64,000 nt of DNA from CAXTSE01 sp035554115 (GTDB lineage Bacteria; Actinomycetota; Actinomycetes; Actinomycetales; Microbacteriaceae), in contig DATMIW010000013.1 of the NCBI GenBank assembly GCA_035554115.1, forward strand, positions 1 through 64,000, read 5' to 3'. Each line of letters starts with the position of its first letter. Within the stretch, counting starts at the first letter, position 1. Both the position numbers and the translations under genes were made by a program. The notes under the pieces are model-generated. The model worked only from the letters and a program-made list of their open reading frames with translations. It did no database searches and was not told where the DNA came from. Shown piece by piece: positions 1 to 8,669 of this stretch.

Positions 1-405
1 GTCGGCAACTCGGTGGGGGCCTATGAAGCCGCGGTTGCCTACGGGGCCAAACGCGAGCAGTTCGGCGAGACCATCGACAACCACCAGCTCATCCAGGAGC
101 ACTACGCCCGGATGCTCGGCAACATCACCTCGTCGATCGCGCTCTGCACCCGCGCCTCGGCGATGCTCGACGACGGAACCCAGCGCGACGAGCATGCCGC
201 CCTCGCGAAAGAGTTCGCGTGTTCCCGGATGCGCGAGACCGTCGCGTGGGCGCGGGAGAGCCTGGGAGGCAACGGGATCGTGCTCGAGCACAATGTGATC
301 CGGCACTTCGCGGATGCGGAGGCGCTGTATTCCTACGAGGGCACGCGCGAGATGAACACGCTCATAGTCGGCCGGGCCATCACCGGCAAGGCCGCCTTCG
401 TGTAG
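1..405 (+). CDS. Acyl-CoA dehydrogenase, C-terminal part (gene enters from the left edge)
   Basis: The reading frame is open from base 1, so the start lies outside the window. The visible 134 residues are the C-terminal helical domain of a flavin acyl-CoA dehydrogenase, which oxidises acyl-CoA thioesters to enoyl-CoA. The segment LGGNGI followed by a conserved HxxxR-like helix and the YEGT motif near the end is typical; in glutaryl-CoA dehydrogenases the glutamate of YEGT is the catalytic base, and the ending GRAITG also fits that subgroup. Substrate assignment to glutaryl-CoA is inference, because the binding-pocket half is missing. It is followed by an unrelated polysaccharide gene after 28 bases. 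Confidence 0.85.
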   Translation, partial: VGNSVGAYEAAVAYGAKREQFGETIDNHQLIQEHYARMLGNITSSIALCTRASAMLDDGTQRDEHAALAKEFACSRMRETVAWARESLGGNGIVLEHNVIRHFADAEALYSYEGTREMNTLIVGRAITGKAAFV

Positions 406-433
406 GCGGAGGTCACCCGGTTACGCTGACCTC

Positions 434-1750
434 ATGACAGAAGCGAGCCCGTACCGTCGCTTCCTGGCGACGTTCGGCATCTTCACCCTCGCCGCCGGCG
501 ACCTCTGGCGGTACCTGTTCAGCTGGTGGGGCTGGGGAGCGATCGTGCTCGTCCTGCTCACCCTGGCGGTGATCGAGCTCGTTCGCGACCGCGTCGACCT
601 GCGGCGTCTGCCCTACCCGCTTCTCGGTTTCCTGGCGCTCATCACCGCATCCATCGCCTGGTCGGCATATCCCGGAAGCAGCGCGATCGGCGTCGCCGGC
701 ACATTTGTCACCACCGCATTCGCCGTCTTCCTCGCCGTGGGCATCGACTTTGGAACCTTCGTGCGCAGCCTGGGGTTGGCCCTGCGGTGGATCCTCGGCC
801 TATCACTGCTCTTCGAACTGTTCGTCAGTGTCGTTATCCGGCAGCACATCCTGCCGTTCTGGGTGGATTACTCCCACCTCGAGAAGATCCCCAACGCCTA
901 TTACTGGTCGCGCAATGCGCTGTTCGAGGGCGACCGCATTCAGGGCATTGTCGGCAACTCCAATCTGCTCGGACTCGCGGCACTGCTCGCGCTGATCGTT
1001 TTCGCGGTGCAGTTCGCGGCCCGCTCGGCGTCGCGCGCGTGGGCGGGGGCCTGGATGCTGGTCGCGCTTCTGACGCTGAGTCTGACGCGGTCATCCACGG
1101 TTCTCGTTGCCGCTGTCGCCGTTGCTGTCGTGGCGGTGTTTCTGGTGATCGTGAGGCGGCGGAGCGGTCGCGCGCGCACGGCGTGGTTCGCGGGGGGCAT
1201 CGTCGTAGCGGCCGCCGGTATTGCAGCGGCACTGGTGTTCCGTGGTCCGCTTCTCACGCTGCTCGGCAAAAGCCCCGACCTCACCAGCCGGCTCGATATC
1301 TGGAACACCGTGGTCGGGCTCGCGACGCAGCGACCCGCCTTCGGCTGGGGCTGGATCAGCTATTGGGCGCCGTGGGAACCGTTCTACAACGACCTTGTCG
1401 TGATCAAAGGCGTGACGTATTACCAGGCGCACAATGCGTGGATCGATCTGTTCCTACAGCTGGGAATCGTCGGCATCGTCGTGTTCGCGGGCCTCGTTCT
1501 CGCCACGCTCGTGCGGTCCTGGGCGCAGGCCGTCGACCTGCCACGGTCGCGAGCGCATGCGGGCGTGCAAAGTCCCACGCTCGGCTTCCTGCCGGTGCTG
1601 CTGATGGTGGCGCTGATCGTGCACAGCTTTGCCGAAAGCCGCCTGCTTATCGAGATCTGTTTCGCGCTGGTTGTGGTGCTGGCGATCCGGACGCGCGGAG
1701 GACTGCAGAACCGCACCGCGGCCGTCGAGGTCGAGGCCACCCAGCCGTGA
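434..1750 (+). CDS. O-antigen ligase/polymerase-like membrane protein (Wzy/WaaL family)
   Basis: This 438-residue protein has about ten hydrophobic segments separated by short loops, with a longer extracytoplasmic loop around residues 280-340. The motifs GNSNLLG (about 174-180), TSRLDIW (284-290) and AHNAWID (332-338) are hallmarks of the Wzy_C/O-antigen ligase superfamily, which polymerises or transfers lipid-linked glycan units on the outer face of the membrane. Whether it polymerises or ligates cannot be told from sequence alone. Its stop overlaps the start of a second protein of the same family, so the two are probably translated together. It heads the polysaccharide locus. Confidence 0.85.
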   Translation: MTEASPYRRFLATFGIFTLAAGDLWRYLFSWWGWGAIVLVLLTLAVIELVRDRVDLRRLPYPLLGFLALITASIAWSAYPGSSAIGVAGTFVTTAFAVFLAVGIDFGTFVRSLGLALRWILGLSLLFELFVSVVIRQHILPFWVDYSHLEKIPNAYYWSRNALFEGDRIQGIVGNSNLLGLAALLALIVFAVQFAARSASRAWAGAWMLVALLTLSLTRSSTVLVAAVAVAVVAVFLVIVRRRSGRARTAWFAGGIVVAAAGIAAALVFRGPLLTLLGKSPDLTSRLDIWNTVVGLATQRPAFGWGWISYWAPWEPFYNDLVVIKGVTYYQAHNAWIDLFLQLGIVGIVVFAGLVLATLVRSWAQAVDLPRSRAHAGVQSPTLGFLPVLLMVALIVHSFAESRLLIEICFALVVVLAIRTRGGLQNRTAAVEVEATQP

Positions 1751-3078
1751 CGGCTCCGATCTCGCGCGTGCCCGAACCCGTCGGATGGGGTCCGCTGCTG
1801 CGCGGGATCGGCGGATCGCCGAGGGTCGCCCAGGCCCTCACGACGGTCGGCATCGGGATCGCCGCCACGACATTCCCGCTGCAGCGCCTAATCGGGTGGG
1901 CGGGTCTCATTGCCGCTCTGACGACCCTCATCACCCTGATGGCCTTGTCGTTCGTGGCGCGGCGCGACCAGGTGGAGTGGCGCGGCATCCTGCCCATTTC
2001 CCTGCTTGCCTACCTCGCATGGGCACTCGTGTCGCTGGTCTGGAGCGAGTACCAGTGGGCGACAGCCGGTGGCCTCGCGTACCTAGCAGCGTTCACCCTC
2101 ATAGCCCTCTACATCGCCTTGACCCGCGACACGATCCAGATCGTGCGCGCATTCGGCGACGTTCTGCGATTCGTGTTGCTGGCATCGCTGGTGCTGGAAG
2201 TGTTCTCGGGCATCCTGATCGATGCGCCGATCGAGTTCCTCGGAATCGGCGGCCACCTCGCCTCAGGGGGACCCATTTCGGGTTTGCTCGCCACCCGCAA
2301 TCAACTCGGACTCGTCGCCATCATCGCGGCCGTCAGCTTCGCGACCGAATTCCGCACGCGGTCGGTGCCGCGGCTGGTGTCGGTGCTGTCTCTTGTGTTG
2401 GCGGGGCTTAGCATCCTGTTCACGCTGTCGTCGATCATCTTCGCCGCAGCCCTCATGGTGGGCATTGCTGCGGGCGCACTCTACGGGCTGCGCCGGGTAC
2501 GACCCGAGCGCCGCCAGCTGTGGCAGCTGATCGTGCTCGGGCTCGCGGTGGCCGGCATCATCGCGGCGTGGGCGGTGCGCAGCACGCTCATCCAGCTGTT
2601 CAACGCCGACGGCGTTCTGGGCTACCGGCTCGAGCTGTGGAACAAGGTTTTCGACCTGGCCCGCCTCAACGGACTCGAAGGCTGGGGCTGGACCGGGCGC
2701 TGGCACGCCGAAATCGCGCCGTTTTTTGCGCTGACAACCTCTGCCGACCGCCCCGCGCAGACCGCGCTGAACGCGTTCTTCGACGTGTGGCTGCAGCTCG
2801 GCATCATCGGGCTCGTCATCTTCATCGGGATGGTCGGGCTGGCGTTCGTGCGCTCGTGGCTCCTTGCGGGGTGGCGACGCAGTGTCGTGTATGCCTGGCC
2901 TGCGATCGTGCTGGTGGCGCTGATCGTCGTGTCTCTCGCGGAGAGCTCGATCCTCGTTGAGTTCGGGTGGGTGACGTTCGTAATCTGCTGTTTGAAGGCG
3001 GCGCAGGAGCTGTCGTGGCGGCGAGTGTTTGCCTCACCCACGCCCCCCGGCCTTGACCCGCGCCCGTCGGATCGTTAA
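1747..3078 (+). CDS. Second O-antigen ligase/polymerase-like membrane protein
   Basis: The GTG at 1747 overlaps the preceding stop as GTGA, which fixes the start of this 443-residue protein. It is a multi-pass membrane protein with the same architecture as its upstream neighbour: ATRNQLG corresponds to GNSNLLG, YRLELWN to the RLDIW motif, and a large loop ends in QTALNAFFDVWLQLG. It therefore belongs to the Wzy/O-antigen ligase superfamily and is a diverged tandem paralogue. The frame stays open far upstream through the neighbour gene, but that extension has low-complexity composition and is not coding. The 3' end overlaps the convergent LpxA-like gene by 4 bases. Confidence 0.82.
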   Translation: MTAPISRVPEPVGWGPLLRGIGGSPRVAQALTTVGIGIAATTFPLQRLIGWAGLIAALTTLITLMALSFVARRDQVEWRGILPISLLAYLAWALVSLVWSEYQWATAGGLAYLAAFTLIALYIALTRDTIQIVRAFGDVLRFVLLASLVLEVFSGILIDAPIEFLGIGGHLASGGPISGLLATRNQLGLVAIIAAVSFATEFRTRSVPRLVSVLSLVLAGLSILFTLSSIIFAAALMVGIAAGALYGLRRVRPERRQLWQLIVLGLAVAGIIAAWAVRSTLIQLFNADGVLGYRLELWNKVFDLARLNGLEGWGWTGRWHAEIAPFFALTTSADRPAQTALNAFFDVWLQLGIIGLVIFIGMVGLAFVRSWLLAGWRRSVVYAWPAIVLVALIVVSLAESSILVEFGWVTFVICCLKAAQELSWRRVFASPTPPGLDPRPSDR

Positions 3079-3770
3079 GGCAGCTTCGCCCATTCGGTGA
3101 AGAAAGAGGCAAGCTCCTCAATTTCCGCAAGAACCGACCAACCGGCTCCCGGATTCTCCTGTGAATACGCGTCGCGCGCTGCTTCGATCGCGGCCTCCGA
3201 GAGTCCCCGACGCTCCATCCCAATCGTATTTGCTCCCCGAATCCGCGCCGGATTGCCGAAGGACTTCGCCAAAGGGGGAATGTCGTGCCTGACGACCGAG
3301 CCCATGCCAACCATTGCAGCGGCACCAATCGTGACTCTTTGGTGGACGGAGGCGGTGAGCCCGATGTTCACACCCTCACCCAACGTGACGGTGCCCGCCA
3401 ACAGCACGCTTGACGCCAGTGTGACACCGGTGCCGATATTGCAGTCATGGGCAATGTAAGCCTGATTCATGATGAAGGTGTCATCGTGGATGGTGGTCTG
3501 CCGATGCCACCCATGATGGATCTGCGCGTACTCACGTATGACGTTGTTATTGCCCATGACTATGCCTTCACCCCAGCCGTCGGTGGCGACGCGCGGATGG
3601 GCAAAGGACCGAACTTCGGGTGGCGCACCCAGGATCACCCCGGCGCCTATCCAGTTGTCGTCGCCCACGGTGAGCGGCCCCGTGAGGAGGGCGTATGGCC
3701 CAATGGTGTTACCGGTCCCCAAGTGCACGTCGCCGCTAATGATCGCCGTCGGATGTATGGAGTTCGACAC
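3075..3770 (-). CDS. LpxA-like left-handed beta-helix acyltransferase
   Basis: The frame opens at 3827, but homology to the family begins at a GTG at 3770 (sequence begins SNSIHPTAI), giving 231 residues, close to the usual LpxA length. Hexapeptide repeats cover about residues 5-165. The LpxA active-site pattern is present: AHDC with His108 matching the catalytic histidine of E. coli LpxA, and SVHQ with His143. It also keeps the C-terminal helical region with ERRGLSEAAIEAARDAY (about 186-202). LpxA acylates the 3-position of UDP-GlcNAc or UDP-GlcNAc3N. This host presumably lacks lipid A, so a role in acylating an amino sugar made by the adjacent divergent aminotransferase and dehydrogenase is inferred. 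Confidence 0.8.
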   Translation of the reverse strand: MSNSIHPTAIISGDVHLGTGNTIGPYALLTGPLTVGDDNWIGAGVILGAPPEVRSFAHPRVATDGWGEGIVMGNNNVIREYAQIHHGWHRQTTIHDDTFIMNQAYIAHDCNIGTGVTLASSVLLAGTVTLGEGVNIGLTASVHQRVTIGAAAMVGMGSVVRHDIPPLAKSFGNPARIRGANTIGMERRGLSEAAIEAARDAYSQENPGAGWSVLAEIEELASFFTEWAKLP

Positions 3771-3895
3771 GCTGTTTTGACCGCCTCTGCACTGTGGCCG
3801 CCCTGGCCGGGGAGGGCTCACGGGCATCTGCCCCCAGCCTAGGGACTAAAGTTACCTTCGAAACTTGCACGCGCCCGCCCGATCTCTGAGGTGTC

Positions 3896-4996
3896 ATGAT
3901 CCCCATCACGTCCGTTCGGTTTGGCGCGGAGGAAGAAGAGCTCGTACTCGAAGTCTTGAGATCCGGATCCATCGCTCAGGGCCCGATGGTAAAGCGGTTC
4001 GAGGATCGATTTGCCGAGTTGAGCGGCGTGAAGCACGCCGTGGCAGTCAACAATGGCACGACGGCTCTCGTCGCGGCCCTCCAGGTCATGGATCTTGAGC
4101 CCGGCGATGAAGTGCTGACGACGCCGTTCACTTTCGTAGCCACTGTCAACGCAATCCTGGAAACGGGAGCGACAGTTGCTTTCGCCGACATTCGCGACGA
4201 CGATTTCAACATCGACCCCGCCTCCATAACCGAACAAATAAGTGATCGCACTCGGGTTATCGCTCCCGTGCATCTCTACGGACAGATGGCCGACATGGCG
4301 CCGATTGCGGCGACAGCGGATTCACGCGGTCTGCAAATCCTCGAGGACGCGGCACAGTCCCATTTGGCTACCTACCAGGGCATTGCCGCAGGCGGATTCG
4401 GCACCGCAGCGTTCTCGTTTTACGCAACCAAGAACCTGACCACCGGAGAAGGCGGGCTGATCACAACTGACGATGACGCGACTGCCGACAGGCTCCGCGT
4501 GTTGCGCAATCAGGGCATGCGCGAACGGTACGTCTACGAAGTGGCGGGCCATAACTATCGCCTTACGGACCTTCAAGCGGCCGTCGTCTTGCCGCAGCTC
4601 GAACGTTATCCGTCGATGCTTGATGCACGTCGGAACAATGCACGTCGATTGACTGAGGGGCTCCAGCAAGTGCCCGGCCTAGTGCTGCCTTGCGAGCTCG
4701 AAGGGCGCACCCATGTGTGGCACCAGTACACGGTGCGTGTCACGGAAGAGGCATCAGTAAATCGAGACACGTTCGTGGCCCGTCTGCAGGCGGCCGGGAT
4801 AGGTGCGGGCATCTACTATCCGAAACTCATCGGAGACTACGACGCCTACCGAAATCATCCGCGAGTACGTCTTGTCGAGACACCTGTCGCCGCCCGCGTT
4901 GCCTCCCAGGCAGCATCCCTCCCAGTTCACCAATGGCTGACTGACGATGAAATATCCCTCATCATCGAGGCCGTGACAATGGCGGTCGCCGCATGA
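3896..4996 (+). CDS. DegT/DnrJ/EryC1/StrS-family sugar aminotransferase (GnnB/WbpE-like)
   Basis: This 366-residue PLP enzyme would transfer an amino group from glutamate to a keto-sugar nucleotide. The cofactor-binding pattern is complete: NNGTTAL near residue 52, EDAAQSH at 150-156, and the PLP lysine Lys179 in SFYATKNLTTGEGG. A GAGGT ribosome-binding site lies just before the ATG. The next gene, a Gfo/Idh dehydrogenase, overlaps its stop by 4 bases, and an LpxA-like acyltransferase is divergent 126 bases away. This combination matches the GnnA/GnnB and WbpB/WbpE systems that convert UDP-GlcNAc to a 3-amino derivative; that specific substrate is inference. Confidence 0.87.
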   Translation: MIPITSVRFGAEEEELVLEVLRSGSIAQGPMVKRFEDRFAELSGVKHAVAVNNGTTALVAALQVMDLEPGDEVLTTPFTFVATVNAILETGATVAFADIRDDDFNIDPASITEQISDRTRVIAPVHLYGQMADMAPIAATADSRGLQILEDAAQSHLATYQGIAAGGFGTAAFSFYATKNLTTGEGGLITTDDDATADRLRVLRNQGMRERYVYEVAGHNYRLTDLQAAVVLPQLERYPSMLDARRNNARRLTEGLQQVPGLVLPCELEGRTHVWHQYTVRVTEEASVNRDTFVARLQAAGIGAGIYYPKLIGDYDAYRNHPRVRLVETPVAARVASQAASLPVHQWLTDDEISLIIEAVTMAVAA

Positions 4997-5961
4997 CGCA
5001 CGCTCCGCTCCGCATCGCGCTCGTCGGCGCCGGCACAATGGGGGCACATCACGCCCGCGTCATCAACGATTCCGCATCCGCCGAACTGGCAGTGCTGGTT
5101 GATCCGCGTGAAGACGTGGCCGGACCGATCGCCGCCAAGTTCGGCGCCACCTGGACACCCGAGCTCACCGAGCTCACCGATATCGACGCCGTCGTCGTCG
5201 CAGCTGCGACCGAGGCGCACCACGATTTAGCAATGTCGATCATTGACCAGCAGAAGCCTCTCTTGATCGAAAAACCCGTCGCCGACAGCCTCCTGAAGAC
5301 CGAGCGGATCCTCGACGCCGCCGAAAAAGTCGACCTTCCCTTCATGTGCGGCTTGCTCGAGAGATTCAACCCCGCCATCTTGACCGCGCGCGCAATGGAT
5401 TTGCATCCGTTCCATGTAACGGCAACCCGGCATTCTCCGTACGCATCACGGATCCGCACCGGGGTCGCCTGGGACCTTCTCGTCCATGACGTTGACCTCG
5501 CCGGCATCCTGATGGGAGGAGAGCCGACCGGTGTGTCTGCCCAGCTCGGATTCGTGCACCCCGAGTCTCTGCCAAGCGCCGAGGACGTAGCCGAGGTTGT
5601 CCTGACCTATGGGGACTCTCGGCTTGCGCAGATCTCCGCAAGCCGAGTAGGCCAACGCAAGGTGCGGGAGTTTATTGTCTATGAACACGATCGAATGATC
5701 GAAATCGACCTACTGAGGCGGGGCGTGACCATCTACCGCCATATTTCCGAGAACTCAGCCGACGGCGAAGGACGCGGCTATAAACAACAGACGGTAATTG
5801 AGATCCCCGAGATGGTGTCCAGTCGCGAACCACTCACTGCGCAATTCGAACACTTTGTTGCCCTGATCGAAGGTCGGGCCGACGCGACAGCAGAGCGCGC
5901 CTCCATATTGCCCTCCCACCGGATCATCGAACGCGTGACCCAGCAACGACCTCGTATTTAG
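4993..5961 (+). CDS. Gfo/Idh/MocA-family sugar-nucleotide oxidoreductase (GnnA/WbpB-like)
   Basis: This 322-residue protein has an N-terminal Rossmann domain with VGAGTMG (about 11-17) and the family motif EKPVA at 93-97, followed by the alpha/beta sugar-binding domain with a histidine-rich region near VHDVDLAG. Members oxidise a sugar hydroxyl with NAD(P). The ATG overlaps the aminotransferase stop (ATGA), so the pair is translationally coupled. It likely forms the 3-keto sugar nucleotide that the aminotransferase converts to a 3-amino sugar. The last 38 bases overlap the convergent DUF2142 gene. Confidence 0.86.
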   Translation: MTHAPLRIALVGAGTMGAHHARVINDSASAELAVLVDPREDVAGPIAAKFGATWTPELTELTDIDAVVVAAATEAHHDLAMSIIDQQKPLLIEKPVADSLLKTERILDAAEKVDLPFMCGLLERFNPAILTARAMDLHPFHVTATRHSPYASRIRTGVAWDLLVHDVDLAGILMGGEPTGVSAQLGFVHPESLPSAEDVAEVVLTYGDSRLAQISASRVGQRKVREFIVYEHDRMIEIDLLRRGVTIYRHISENSADGEGRGYKQQTVIEIPEMVSSREPLTAQFEHFVALIEGRADATAERASILPSHRIIERVTQQRPRI

Positions 5962-7462
5962 CCTTCAGCGTGGTCTGGCTTGGTGGCTCCTGAGAGGTGA
6001 CGTACAGGGCTATCCCTGCCACGGCCACAGCAAAAGCAACCGATCCGAGAGCCCACGTTCCCATTGGCGAGATGGGAATCGACCACCACCACTCTGCTCT
6101 CGAATCGAGGTTTGGCCCGGACACGTCGATACCGGTCACGTAACGACGAATATTGGTGTGTAGAGCGACCGAGTTCGCGATGATCACGAGAATGGCTACG
6201 ACCGCCATTTGGCCCTTGCCAAGCCCGATATCGACGCGGTCGAACCCCAGGAGAGCGATTCCCACCAGCATGATCATCAACGGGTAGATGTAGCGGGGCT
6301 GGACAGCCTGACCGACCATAACGTGGTCCTTGACGAGGATGTAGAGGGGGACCATCACCAGCGCCGCGAAAACCACCAGCAACGCTAGACCTTTGCGCCG
6401 ATCCAACTTGTGCAAGCCCCAGAAAATCAGTCCGCAGAACACTGCAAGCATCGACGCCCAGACCGCGCCCGGGAGAGCGGTGTCCAGCCATCCAAGTCCC
6501 CACGTCCCTAGGGCGCCAGTCCACAGCTGCGGAAGCTGCATCAAATTGGCGCCGGCCAGACCAAGAACGCCGCCAGTAGACGTCGTCGCACTGTGCGGGC
6601 CGGTATCGAGGCTTACGACGGACGCCTGACCGGCGAATAGGAAGAAGACTGCGGCGATCACGACTGTGGCAACAGGCACGATAGCAAGAACGGCATTCCG
6701 CCGATTCGCAATCGTGCGTATGCCACGGCGAGACACGAGCAAGATGCCCACAACTGCGAGCGCAAGTACGCTGTAGGCGGCAGCGTCGCTTCGCGCACCC
6801 GAGGCCGCAAAAGCCATGAGGATGGCGATAGCTCCGGCCGCAATCCTTCGTTTCCCAGTTGACGTGAAGTACGCAAGCAAAGCGACCCACAACGTCACAG
6901 CAGAGGTGATAGCCCAGCTACTTGGGTTGACACTGGGGATGAGAAACATTCCTAGTGGAACCAGCGTGGCCAATCCCCCAAACAGCAGTGGACCGCGGAG
7001 TCGACGCCCCACGACGAAGAAAAGGGCCGAGGCCGTACCGACAAAAAGGAAGGCGTTGAAGGCACGCATTGCGACAACTGAGAGGGCTACGTCAGGCCCA
7101 GCAAACACGCTCAACGTGCCGTAGAAAACAGGTGGATAGCTCGCGTCGAAGTTCCCCCGGTCCGTGTCAACGAGGACCGTCGAAGGCTCCTGAGGGCAAT
7201 CGGCACTAGCGGCAGGTTTGAATGCATAGCACCCCGAGTACTCGATGAGCGTCGCAGGGACACGACGCTCATCCGAGGCATCGCCCTTTTCGCAGATACC
7301 CTCTCGCACCCCGGCTCCACACCAGATGCTCGCGAGGTGATAGTCGTCATCAGGACTCGCTCCGACCGGGGACGCGAGCCCCCATGCAACGAGCCCCAGG
7401 AACAGAGCTAGAGGGATGGCGACGACGGCCAGCCAGCGCGGGAGTCTCCCGACGAATTCCAT
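5924..7462 (-). CDS. DUF2142-type polytopic membrane protein, possible GT-C glycosyltransferase
   Basis: The frame is open to 7534, but a strong GGAGG lies 10 bases before the ATG at 7462, giving 512 residues. After one N-terminal membrane helix comes SPDDDYHLASIWC (36-48), the acidic-loop signature of DUF2142 proteins, followed by a large external loop with several cysteines and then about ten membrane helices. The architecture resembles lipid-linked-sugar-dependent GT-C transferases, in which an acidic residue in the first outer loop is catalytic; for DUF2142 this is inference. It lies alone on the minus strand within the polysaccharide locus. Confidence 0.72.
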   Translation of the reverse strand: MEFVGRLPRWLAVVAIPLALFLGLVAWGLASPVGASPDDDYHLASIWCGAGVREGICEKGDASDERRVPATLIEYSGCYAFKPAASADCPQEPSTVLVDTDRGNFDASYPPVFYGTLSVFAGPDVALSVVAMRAFNAFLFVGTASALFFVVGRRLRGPLLFGGLATLVPLGMFLIPSVNPSSWAITSAVTLWVALLAYFTSTGKRRIAAGAIAILMAFAASGARSDAAAYSVLALAVVGILLVSRRGIRTIANRRNAVLAIVPVATVVIAAVFFLFAGQASVVSLDTGPHSATTSTGGVLGLAGANLMQLPQLWTGALGTWGLGWLDTALPGAVWASMLAVFCGLIFWGLHKLDRRKGLALLVVFAALVMVPLYILVKDHVMVGQAVQPRYIYPLMIMLVGIALLGFDRVDIGLGKGQMAVVAILVIIANSVALHTNIRRYVTGIDVSGPNLDSRAEWWWSIPISPMGTWALGSVAFAVAVAGIALYVTSQEPPSQTTLKAKYEVVAGSRVR

Positions 7463-7601
7463 GCGAAGCGCGCCTCCAAAGCTGGCGATAGGTGAACCGT
7501 GCCAGCCTAGTTTGGCGAGCCTGCAAGGCTTCACGCCGCATCGCCACGAGTATCCAACCGTCTACGATTGCGTAGATGTATTTCGTGCAGGAGGAACCCA
7601 T

Positions 7602-8669
7602 ATGAGTGCTCCTGTCTCTCGCCTTGGCTCACTCTCAGTGATCATCGCCAGTTTCAACTCGGCCGAATGGTTGCCATCGACGATCGACTCGCTCTGCTCA
7701 GCTTTAACTAAGGCAGGTCGCTCTGCTGAGATAGTCGTCGTCAACGACGGGTCCACCGACGACTCTGGCGCTGTCCTGGAAGAAATTCGTCAGCGGGTCC
7801 CCTACGATTTGGTCGTCATCGACCAGGAGAACCAGGGGCGCTTTCTCGCGCGATGGTCGGGCATCTCAGCCGCGCGCCACGACGACGTCCTCATCCTTGA
7901 TTCAAGGCTGCTAGTCCACCCAGATTCGATTGCCTACCTCGACAGAGCCATCGAAGACCCGGCCTCACCTCGTACCTGGAACGGTCATGTTGCCACGGAT
8001 GCTTCGGCGCCCCTGGTGGGCCAGTTCTGGTCGGTGCCGACCTACGTTTTCTGGGGTTATTACCTCGCAAACCCTCGCCCTATCAACATCACCGCGGAGA
8101 ACTTCGACAGAGTGCCAAAGGGGACGGGTTTTCTGTTCGTGCAGAGGTCCCTATTCAAGCGTGCGTGCCTCGATGCCTGGCCTGAGAAAAACGCCGACCT
8201 GACCTCGGACGACACCAAGTTGCTCCGTTATATCGCGGACGAGGGTCCTATTCGGCTCGACCCTGGATTTTCGGCCACGTATCGTCCCCGCGGGACCGTG
8301 CGGCAGTTCTTTTCACACTCATTCACCCGTGGAACGCTTTTCGTGGACAGCTACGCAGGCACCAGCGCCCTGCGGAACGCAGTTCTCGTCACCCTGTCAA
8401 TCCTGCCCTGGGCGGGAGTCCTGGCTTTGGTTGTCTTAGTCGCCTCCCGGCATTTCGCAGTCGCGGCAGGTATCACGGCGATCGTCCTCATCGGTATCGC
8501 GATTCCTGCGATCATCGCATTACTACGTCGATGCCCGCCGCGGTCAGCACTCTCGTATGCCGTCTACGTTGTGCCGTTTGGGTTCTTCTTCGCTGCCGGG
8601 CTCGGACGGGGCATCGTCCTTCACCGCAAGTCGTTTCTCCGCAAATCCAGGCAGGACATACACAGGTGA
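7602..8669 (+). CDS. Family 2 glycosyltransferase with C-terminal membrane helices
   Basis: An upstream extension of the frame exists, but GGAGG at about 7590-7594 places the start at the ATG at 7602, giving 355 residues. The GT-A fold begins with LSVIIASFNSAEW and NDGSTDDS (48-55); LDSR at about 99-102 is in the place of the usual DxD metal site. Three hydrophobic helices occupy roughly residues 265-345, anchoring the enzyme to the membrane like polyprenyl-linked sugar transferases. The stop overlaps the GTG of the WecB-like gene. Donor and acceptor are unknown. Confidence 0.82.
   Translation: MSAPVSRLGSLSVIIASFNSAEWLPSTIDSLCSALTKAGRSAEIVVVNDGSTDDSGAVLEEIRQRVPYDLVVIDQENQGRFLARWSGISAARHDDVLILDSRLLVHPDSIAYLDRAIEDPASPRTWNGHVATDASAPLVGQFWSVPTYVFWGYYLANPRPINITAENFDRVPKGTGFLFVQRSLFKRACLDAWPEKNADLTSDDTKLLRYIADEGPIRLDPGFSATYRPRGTVRQFFSHSFTRGTLFVDSYAGTSALRNAVLVTLSILPWAGVLALVVLVASRHFAVAAGITAIVLIGIAIPAIIALLRRCPPRSALSYAVYVVPFGFFFAAGLGRGIVLHRKSFLRKSRQDIHR

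Noticed and set aside
526..1746. Long open frame fused upstream of the second Wzy-like gene
   Set aside because: The translation is arginine/alanine-rich low-complexity sequence, and it overlaps a well-supported membrane protein in another frame. The real start is the GTGA overlap at 1747.
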